Source of the DNA: Vulcanimicrobiota bacterium
GTDB lineage: Bacteria > Vulcanimicrobiota > Vulcanimicrobiia > Vulcanimicrobiales > Vulcanimicrobiaceae
Length of the DNA: 35,497 nucleotides
Reading direction: 5' to 3'
NCBI GenBank assembly: GCA_027364935.1
Contig: DAHXOK010000002.1
Coordinates: forward strand, 52,659 to 88,155
The notes beneath the pieces were generated by a model that was not told where the DNA came from, searched no databases, and saw nothing but the letters and a program-made list of their open reading frames with translations. Every line of letters begins with the position of its first letter. Position 1 is the first letter of the stretch. Made by a program: the position numbers and the translations under genes. This document shows positions 28,359 to 35,497 of the stretch, one piece after another.

Positions 28359-30284
28359 ATGCAGGTACGCGTACGTCCATTTTTTGGTGCCGCCGCGGCA
28401 GTTGCCGGCGCCCTCGCCATCATCTGTGCCGTTGCCGCCGCGGCGCTGGCGGACGAGCCCAACGCGGCCGCCGTCTCCTATGCGACGTCGAGCGATCCGG
28501 AGACCTTGCTCTTGGATGCCCGCGAAGCCGGGCGCGGCCTCATGGTCTCGCACATGACGATTCCGGTACGCCCCGGCAGGTTCACCTTCGTCTACCCGCA
28601 GTGGATTCCAGGCGAGCACGGACCGACCGGGCCGCTCGAAAACATTGCGCAGATGCGCGTCAGCGCAAACGGCCACGCTCTGCGCTGGGAGCGCGACCAA
28701 GTCGACATGTATGCGTTCCACGTCGACGTTCCATCCGGCGTGAGCCATATCGACGTGGAGTACCGCGTCGTGCTCGACGCTCCGGACGTGATGTCGACGA
28801 AAAACGTCGCGATCGTCAACTGGAATCGAGTGCTCTTCTACCAGAACGATACCGCGTCGAAGGACGACTTCTTCAAGGTGAGCCTCATCCTGCCGCACGC
28901 GTGGGGCTACGGTACCGCGCTTCCTGGTGCAGCGCAGAGCGGAGACCGCGTCGATTTCGACGTCGCCGCGCTCAACCTGCTCGTCGATTCGCCACTCGAC
29001 ATGGGCCGCTATTACCGCCACGTGACGTTGTGGTCCGGTGACGGCTCGGAGCAGGTGCTCGACGCGTTTGCCGACGCACCGCAGGACCTCGACTTTCCGG
29101 CCAACATCGTCGACGCGTACAAGAACATGATGCCGGAAGCGCTGGCTCTCTACGGCTCGCGGCACTGGAACGTCTATCACTCGCTTCTGACGCTCTCCGA
29201 CGCGATCGGATTCGAGGGAATCGAGCACCATCAGTCGAGCGACAATCGCGCGCCGGCGGACTTCATGACCAACCCGACATGGTAGCTGTCGAGCGGCGAT
29301 CTGCTGACGCACGAGTTCTCGCACTCCTTGAACGGAAAGTACCGGCGCCCATTCGATCTGTGGCAGCCGAACTTTCAGATGCCCGAGCACACCGAGCTGC
29401 TTTGGGTCTACGAGGGAATGAATCAGTACCTCGGCGACCTTCTGTCGTTCCGCATGGGAATTCGCGAGCCGTCGAAGTACCCGGAGTACCTCGCTGCGAT
29501 GTACGCCCGCCTGGACGCGGAGTCGGGACGGGAAACGACGCCGCTCATCGACTTGACGACGGGCGCACCCTATTACTACGAGGCGCGCGGACCGTGGTCG
29601 AATCTTCGCCGTACCGCCGGCGACTTCTACGCCGAGGGCGAGCTGATTTGGCTCGATGCGGACACGATCATTCGCGAACGCTCGCACGGACGCAAGTCGC
29701 TCGACGACTTCCTACATCTGTACAGCGAGCCGGCGCTTACGGGACCGATCACAAAACCGTATACGCGCACCGACATCGAGAGTCTTCTCAACGACGTGCA
29801 GCCCTACGACTGGCATGCGTTCTTCGAACGCTACGTCTACAGCGTCTCACCACATCCACCCAGCGGCGACCTCGCGCGCGCCGGATGGCGCCTCGTCTGG
29901 AGCGAAGATTCAAACGCGTTCATCGAAGCGGGCGAGGCGATGCGCCATTACGACGACGAGAGCTTCGGCGTCGGCCTCTTCCTGGACGACACGGGAAAGA
30001 TCCTTAGCGTCAGGCAGGGTTCGGCGGCGTGGAACGCCGGCCTCGGACCCAATATGACGATCCTCGCCGTCGGCAACCAGGCGTTTTCGCCGAAGGTGTT
30101 ACACTACGTGCTTCGCGAGGCTACGCACGCGAGCGGCACGATTCCCTTCGTCGTGCAACAGGACGGCTGGGTGAACACCTACGAATTGAATTATCACGGC
30201 GGATTGCGCTATCCGCACCTCGAGCGCATTCCGGGAACGCCCGACATGCTGGCACAGATCATGGCGCCGCACCGAGCGAGGTAG
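28359..30284 (+). pseudogene. M61-family (glycyl aminopeptidase-like) metallopeptidase with PDZ-like C-terminus, interrupted by in-frame TAG at 29283-29285
   Basis: ORFs 28359..29285 and 29328..30284 are in the same frame. Joined translation: signal peptide; ...RAPADFMTNPTW*LSSGDLLTHEFSHSLNGKYRRPFDLWQPNFQMPEHTELLWVYEGMNQYLGDL...; HEFSH (HExxH) at 29310-29324; GVGLFLDDTGKILSVRQGSAAWNAGL PDZ-like region. Confidence 0.85.
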
Positions 30285-30288
30285 CGCC

Positions 30289-32505
30289 GTGAACGTACGT
30301 CGAATCGCATTCCTTCTCTGCGCCGTTTTCGGCGCGCTGTTCGTCGCGCACCCATCGCGCGCGGCCGTTTCCGCTTTTCCGACGCCGCCGCCCGTACCTG
30401 CGCCGAACCCAGTAACCGACACGTACTTCGGCCAGACGGTCACCGACCCGTACCGATACTTCGAGAACATGAACGACCCGCGCGTGCAGACCTTTTTCCG
30501 CGACCAAAACGCCTATACGCGCGCGGTGCTGGCGCGCCTCGACGGCGCGCGCGCGCGGCTGCTCGCGCGCATCGAGCATCTCGACAACGCTGGCGCCGTC
30601 GTCGGCTCGGTGTCCCGCATCGGCCCGTACTACTTCTACGAGAAGCTACCGCCGGGAGCGAACAGCGAGCGTCTCTACGTGCGGGCGGCAGCAGGCGGAC
30701 CGGAACGCGTTCTCGTCAATCCCGACGCCCTCGCGCAAACCGGCAAACATTACACGATCAACTACTACCTGCCATCACTCGACGGTGCGTACGTCGCGTA
30801 CGGCATCTCCGAAGGTGGCTCCGAAGCCAGCGTCATTCACGTAGTGCAGACATCGACGGGGCGCGTCCGCGCCGATGCAATCGATCGTGCCTACTTCGTC
30901 GGCGCGACGAGCTGGCTTCCAAACCACACCTTCTACTACGTCCGTTTCCCGGCGTTACGCCCCGGCGAACCCGCAACCGACAAGGAGACCCGCGCGGTCG
31001 CCTATCTCCACGTGCTTGGTCGCAATCCCGATCGTGACGTTGCCGTTTTTGGCTACGGCGTGAACCCCGCGATCCCATTCGCAGCCACGGATTTCCCAAT
31101 CGTCGCCTACTCGCAGGCGTCGCCGCGCTACACGATCGGCATCGTCGAGCACGGCGTGAAGAATGAGGTGACGATGTACGAGACGCGGACCCCCGCATCG
31201 GCCACCGCACGCTGGCGCCGCATCGTCACCGACGGCGACGATGTGACCGGCTTCGATTGGAAAGGAAATACGCTCTTCCTTCTCACGCATCGTGGTGCGC
31301 CGACGTTCAAAGTCGTGGCGACGCGGCTCGATGCGCCCGATTTCTCGCACGCTCGCGTCGTCGTCGGACCGGGTAAGGCAGTCGTCGAGCAGATCAGCGT
31401 CGCGGCCGACGGCCTCTACGTGCTCTCGCGCCACGGCGGCTTCGGACACATCGCACGCATCGCGCTCTCCCCAGACGGCAACCTCGGCGCCTCGCGTGCG
31501 GTCGCCTTGCCGTATCGCGGCGCGGTTGCCGCCATCGCGACGGACCCGCGCGTCCCGGGCGTGACGTTCGAGCTTACCGGATGGACGCACTCGGCCCTCT
31601 TCTATTATGCCGATGCGACGGGCAGAGTCTCCGACACGCGCCTCAAGCAACTTTCACCGATCGACGAGTCCGCTTACACGTCAGAGGAGGTTCAGGCGCG
31701 CAGCGCCGATGGAACGCTCGTTCCGCTCTCGATTGTCTATCGCAAAGGCCTCCGCCTCGACGGCTCGCATCCCACATACCTCGAAGGATACGGCGCGTAC
31801 GGCATCACGCTGGAGCCGAGCTTCAGCGCGACGCGGGTCGCCTGGCTCGAGCGCGGCGGCGTGTACGCCGTCTGTCATCCTCGCGGCGGCGGCTGGTATG
31901 GCGAGGCGTGGCACCAAGCAGGCATGATTTCGACCAAGCACCACACCTGGGAAGATTTCATTGCGTGCGGGCAGTGGCTCATACGGCATCGCTTCACTTC
32001 GTCCGCGCATCTCGCCGGCGAAGGGACGAGCGCCGGCGGCATCACGATCGGGCGCGCGATCACGTCGCGTCCCGACCTTTTTGCCGCAGCGCTCGACGTC
32101 GTCGGCGCGAGCAATGCAACGCGCATGGAGTTTACGCCGAACGGACCGCCGAACATACCGGAGTTCGGAACGGTAAGAAACGAGACGGGGTTCAAAGCGC
32201 TGTACGCGATGGATGCGTATCTCCACGTCGTCGATGGCACTCGCTATCCAGCCGTAATGCTCATCACGGGCTATAACGATCCGCGCGTCTCCTCGTGGGA
32301 GTTGGCGAAGTTCGCTGCGCGGCTAGAAGCTGCAACCACGAGTGGGCGCCCCATTCTGCTGCGCGTGGATTACGATGCCGGCCACGGTTTCCTGGCAGCG
32401 TCGCGCGCGCAAAGCGATGCGCTCCTCGCGGACGAATACTCGTTCTTGCTCTGGCAGTGCGGGGATCCGGCCTTCGCTGGAATCCCCACACGCATTCGTC
32501 AGTGA
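30289..32505 (+). CDS. S9 family prolyl oligopeptidase, secreted
   Basis: GTG start; signal peptide; DTYFGQTVTDPYRYFENMNDPRVQTFFRDQNAYTRAVL; catalytic Ser GEGTSAGG, Asp GYNDPRV, His DAGHGF. Confidence 0.94.
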   Translation: MNVRRIAFLLCAVFGALFVAHPSRAAVSAFPTPPPVPAPNPVTDTYFGQTVTDPYRYFENMNDPRVQTFFRDQNAYTRAVLARLDGARARLLARIEHLDNAGAVVGSVSRIGPYYFYEKLPPGANSERLYVRAAAGGPERVLVNPDALAQTGKHYTINYYLPSLDGAYVAYGISEGGSEASVIHVVQTSTGRVRADAIDRAYFVGATSWLPNHTFYYVRFPALRPGEPATDKETRAVAYLHVLGRNPDRDVAVFGYGVNPAIPFAATDFPIVAYSQASPRYTIGIVEHGVKNEVTMYETRTPASATARWRRIVTDGDDVTGFDWKGNTLFLLTHRGAPTFKVVATRLDAPDFSHARVVVGPGKAVVEQISVAADGLYVLSRHGGFGHIARIALSPDGNLGASRAVALPYRGAVAAIATDPRVPGVTFELTGWTHSALFYYADATGRVSDTRLKQLSPIDESAYTSEEVQARSADGTLVPLSIVYRKGLRLDGSHPTYLEGYGAYGITLEPSFSATRVAWLERGGVYAVCHPRGGGWYGEAWHQAGMISTKHHTWEDFIACGQWLIRHRFTSSAHLAGEGTSAGGITIGRAITSRPDLFAAALDVVGASNATRMEFTPNGPPNIPEFGTVRNETGFKALYAMDAYLHVVDGTRYPAVMLITGYNDPRVSSWELAKFAARLEAATTSGRPILLRVDYDAGHGFLAASRAQSDALLADEYSFLLWQCGDPAFAGIPTRIRQ

Positions 32506-35497
32506 CGACCGGCTGCCGACATTGCGGCTCGTAACCGTGCTTCGCCCTGTTGCGCGTCGCCGATAAGCTGTTCGGCAACGGCATTCTCGGCATCGGTTGG
32601 GGCCGTGTAGCTGAGCTCCACCTCCGCGGCGAGATACGCGAGATGACTGTGCAGCTTGCTCTCGTGAAGCAGGTCACCCTCACTGGAATGGATATCCAGC
32701 TGAACGAGTTGCCCGATTTCGCGGTCGAGCGCCGCTCGCTCCGAACCGTGCAATCGGTTGCGCATCGCAATCGCGCGGTTCAGCGTCCGATCGAGCCCGT
32801 CGAGCGCGTTATGAATACGTAGTCCGAGCGCGAGTCGCGCCGCAAGATCGCTTTGGTCCACGTGGAGCCGTGGATCGAGCGCAACCTCAAAGGATTGCTG
32901 CGCCGCATGCCCGCCGTAGTCGAGCACGACGCTGTACGTTCCCGGTACGACGGTCGGGCCCAAAACGGAGTCGTCGAGGCCTCCGGCCGCGACCGGCGAG
33001 CGGAATCCCGTGACATCCGTTGCACTCGGATAGCGCAGATCCCATTGGAAGCGATTCGCTCCCGCCACAACGCCCTTCTCGGCACCTTTGTCCTTACGAT
33101 GCAGCGTGAAGGTGCGAATCGTTGCACCGCTCGCATCGAGGAAGCTCAGCTTGACGGGCGTGCGACCGTCATAACTCGACGGAAGCTCGAAGAACACGGT
33201 CGCTCCGAACGGCGGATTCTCTCCAGCGGCGGGAATGAAGCGGGCGTACGCACTCGTCCCGTACGCGTGGCTGAGCCACGCCGTTTGCGGAGCGAAAATG
33301 CGCGCGCCGCCCGCATCCGCGCCGCCGTTCTTCGAAAGCTGCTCGAGTAGCGCCAGATCGTCGAGCACCCAGAACGAGCGCCCGTGCGTCGCGACGACTA
33401 CGTCCCCCTGACGCGCATCGATCGCGATGTCGCGCACCTGTACGTGCGGCAGGTTGAGCGAGAGCGGCTGCCAACCGGCCCCGCCGTCGAAGCTCACGTA
33501 CACCGTATTCTTCGTACCGAGGAAGAATAGGTCGGCGTCGTTCGGATCCTGCCGAATGACGAAGGCGTACTCGTCGTCGGGTAGGCCGGCGGTAATCGAA
33601 CGCCAATGGCGGCCGTAATCCGTCGTCTCGTAGACGTAGGGATGGAAATCGTCCCACATGTAGCGTGAGGCGGTGAGATAGGCCGTGCCGGCCGCCGTAT
33701 GCGAGGGCTCGATGGAGCTGATCTGCGCCCATTGCGGCAGTTGCGGGGGCGTAACGAGCGACCACGTCGTGCCGCCGTCAGTCGTCACGTGCACGAGACC
33801 GTCGTCCGAGCCGGCCCAGATCGCGTTTGCGTCGAGCGGTGAAACGGCAAGGGAAGCAATTCCCGGAAAGACTTCCGCGCTCGATTGATCGAGATCGACG
33901 GGGCCACCGCTGGGAGCCTCCGTGGCTCTGTCGTTGCGCGTGAGGTCGGGACTGAGGCGATGCCACGTCTTGCCGTAATCGTCGCTGGCGAGAACGTACT
34001 GAGCGCCGATCAATAGCTGCTTCGGGTTCGCCGGCGAAAACAGGATGGGATGCGTCCAGCCGAAGCGATAGCGCAGCTCTGCGGACGAGGCTCCCTCTTG
34101 ATAGAGCGGCCACGGGCTCACGCTGCTGTACTCGCCGGTTCCCGCGTCGTAGCGAAGAAAGATGCTGAAGTAGCCGGCTCCGTACGTGACGTCGGGATCG
34201 CCGGGTTGCGGAGCGACGAACGTGCTCTCGCCGTAGGCGACGCGCTGCCAATCTTCCAGCGGAATCATTCCGTCGGGCGTAGCACTGGGACCTTCGAACG
34301 AGCCTTCGTCCTGCTGCGCCCCATAGACGTGAAACGGAAACTGGCCGTCGAGCGCGACGTGGTAGAACTGCCCCGTCGGCTGATTGTGCTCCCCGCTCCA
34401 CGTCATGCCGCCATCGGTCGAGACCGTCGCGCCGCCGTCGTTGCCTTCCAAGAGAATCCGCGGATCGTGCGGGTTGATCCAAACGATGTGATTGTCGCCG
34501 TGCGGCGTGTGCAACTCGGTCCACTTCTTGCCGCCGTCGCGCGATACCCAGAGCGCGTCGACTTCCGGAACGTAGACGGTGTCCGGATTCGACGGATCGG
34601 CGAAGATGCTCATGTAATAGAACGCGCGCTGGCGAAGCTTCCACTCGTCGTTCACGCGCGTCCAGGTCGAGCCGCCGTTGGCGGAGCGGAAGACGCCGCC
34701 GTCGTGCGCCTGAACGATTGCGTAGACGACGCGGGGATCGCTTGCGGCGACGCTCAGCCCGATGCGGCCAAGCAAACCGCGTGCGAAGCCCGGCGCGTGC
34801 GTGAGATTCGTCCAATGTGCGCCGCCGTCGGTCGACGTATAGATGCCGCTTCCCGGACCGCCGTCTTGCAGCGTCCACGGCGTGCGGTACGCTTGCCACG
34901 TCGCCGCGTAGAGCACGGATGGATCGTGCGGATCCATGACGACGTCGATCGCTCCCGTGTCGTCGTTGACGAAGAGAACCTTATGCCAAGTCGCGCCGCC
35001 GTCGATCGACTTGAAGACGCCACGCTGTGCGTTGGGCGTGAAGACGTGACCCATCGACGACGCGTAGACGATATTCGGGTTGCGAGGATCGACGACGAGC
35101 GCGCTGATCGTGTGCGTGTCGCGCAGGCCGGCGTAGCGCCACGTTTTACCGGCGTCGGAAGACCGGTAAACGCCGTCACCCGTGACGAAGTTCGCGCGGA
35201 TGTCGCTCTCGCCCGTCCCCGCGTAGATGACGTTCGGATCCGACGCCGCTACAGCATCGGCGAGCGCGCCGATGCTGTCGCTCGCCGACGGGAACCCGCC
35301 ATCGGTAATGTTCGTCCAGACGTTGCCGTAGTCGGTACTCCGCCAGACGCCGCCGTCAACGCCGCCCATGTAGAAGAGATTTGGGTTGCTCGCAACGCCC
35401 GCAAGAGCGACGACGCGCCCACCGATTGACGGACCGATGCTGCGCCAGTGCAACGCCGAAAGCATCTGTGCCGGAATAGGGGCATCCGCTGTAGCGG
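32499..35497 (-). CDS. large secreted Asp-box/sortilin-like beta-propeller protein (start beyond window)
   Basis: Many SxDxGxxW Asp-boxes: STDYGNVW, SSDAGKTW, SIDGGATW, STDGGAHW, SANGGSTW, SRDGGKKW, STDGGMTW, TTDGGTTW, TTDYGRHW; frame is open upstream of 35465 (ADAPIPAQMLSALHWRSIGPSIGGRV), so 35465 is probably not the true start. Confidence 0.9.
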   Translation of the reverse strand, partial: ATADAPIPAQMLSALHWRSIGPSIGGRVVALAGVASNPNLFYMGGVDGGVWRSTDYGNVWTNITDGGFPSASDSIGALADAVAASDPNVIYAGTGESDIRANFVTGDGVYRSSDAGKTWRYAGLRDTHTISALVVDPRNPNIVYASSMGHVFTPNAQRGVFKSIDGGATWHKVLFVNDDTGAIDVVMDPHDPSVLYAATWQAYRTPWTLQDGGPGSGIYTSTDGGAHWTNLTHAPGFARGLLGRIGLSVAASDPRVVYAIVQAHDGGVFRSANGGSTWTRVNDEWKLRQRAFYYMSIFADPSNPDTVYVPEVDALWVSRDGGKKWTELHTPHGDNHIVWINPHDPRILLEGNDGGATVSTDGGMTWSGEHNQPTGQFYHVALDGQFPFHVYGAQQDEGSFEGPSATPDGMIPLEDWQRVAYGESTFVAPQPGDPDVTYGAGYFSIFLRYDAGTGEYSSVSPWPLYQEGASSAELRYRFGWTHPILFSPANPKQLLIGAQYVLASDDYGKTWHRLSPDLTRNDRATEAPSGGPVDLDQSSAEVFPGIASLAVSPLDANAIWAGSDDGLVHVTTDGGTTWSLVTPPQLPQWAQISSIEPSHTAAGTAYLTASRYMWDDFHPYVYETTDYGRHWRSITAGLPDDEYAFVIRQDPNDADLFFLGTKNTVYVSFDGGAGWQPLSLNLPHVQVRDIAIDARQGDVVVATHGRSFWVLDDLALLEQLSKNGGADAGGARIFAPQTAWLSHAYGTSAYARFIPAAGENPPFGATVFFELPSSYDGRTPVKLSFLDASGATIRTFTLHRKDKGAEKGVVAGANRFQWDLRYPSATDVTGFRSPVAAGGLDDSVLGPTVVPGTYSVVLDYGGHAAQQSFEVALDPRLHVDQSDLAARLALGLRIHNALDGLDRTLNRAIAMRNRLHGSERAALDREIGQLVQLDIHSSEGDLLHESKLHSHLAYLAAEVELSYTAPTDAENAVAEQLIGDAQQGEARLRAAMSAAGRH

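Noticed and set aside
28176-29687. 503-aa minus-strand ORF opposite the M61 gene
   Set aside because: Antisense shadow ORF in high-GC coding sequence; Arg/Val/Asp-rich low-complexity translation with no recognisable motif, whereas the plus strand has clear M61 homology.
28359-30284. Pyrrolysine or genome-wide amber reassignment to explain the internal TAG
   Set aside because: TAG terminates several intact genes in this window, and no PYLIS-like or pyl genes are visible; nonsense mutation or error is simpler, though local readthrough cannot be excluded.
34050-35429. 459-aa plus-strand ORF opposite the Asp-box protein
   Set aside because: Opposite strand encodes a continuous, motif-rich propeller protein; the plus ORF has no family signature.
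1-35497. CRISPR arrays, tRNAs, rRNAs, transposons, phage or defence islands
   Set aside because: No regularly spaced repeats, cloverleaf-like segments, transposase/integrase motifs or abrupt composition shifts were seen on reading both strands; short RNAs cannot be excluded without covariance-model searches.

Overview
High-GC, gene-dense bacterial chromosomal segment (about 30 CDS). No tRNA, rRNA, CRISPR array or transposase is recognisable. Recognisable blocks, left to right: (1) start of hutH (truncated at the left edge) with an upstream membrane-anchored unknown protein; (2) WYL regulator and clpC; (3) SufT/MIP18-like protein flanked by small secreted or outer-membrane proteins; (4) propionyl-CoA/methylmalonyl-CoA block: carboxyltransferase, DsrE-like lipoprotein, fabI, a 74-aa epsilon-like small protein, biotin carboxylase, methylmalonyl-CoA mutase catalytic subunit, epimerase; (5) acyl-CoA desaturase; (6) minus-strand peptidoglycan-recycling operon with 3-7 nt overlaps: ABC ATPase, nagZ, AmiE-like serine hydrolase, anmK, murQ, DUF4127 protein; (7) msrB and a split transketolase; (8) gdhA; (9) squalene/phytoene synthase family gene divergent from an aberrant polyprenyl-synthase-like gene; (10) M61 peptidase gene interrupted by an in-frame TAG just before its HExxH motif, then an S9 prolyl oligopeptidase and a large Asp-box/sortilin-like propeller protein running off the right edge. 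Most interesting leads: the polyprenyl-synthase homologue that keeps both DDxxD motifs but has lost the IPP-side basic residues, DUF4127 and an orphan ABC ATPase inside the PG-recycling operon, the amber-interrupted M61 gene, and the putative small third carboxylase subunit. An outer-membrane beta-barrel protein suggests a diderm host. The gene mix resembles uncultured lineages such as Eremiobacterota/Vulcanimicrobiota, but I cannot verify taxonomy.
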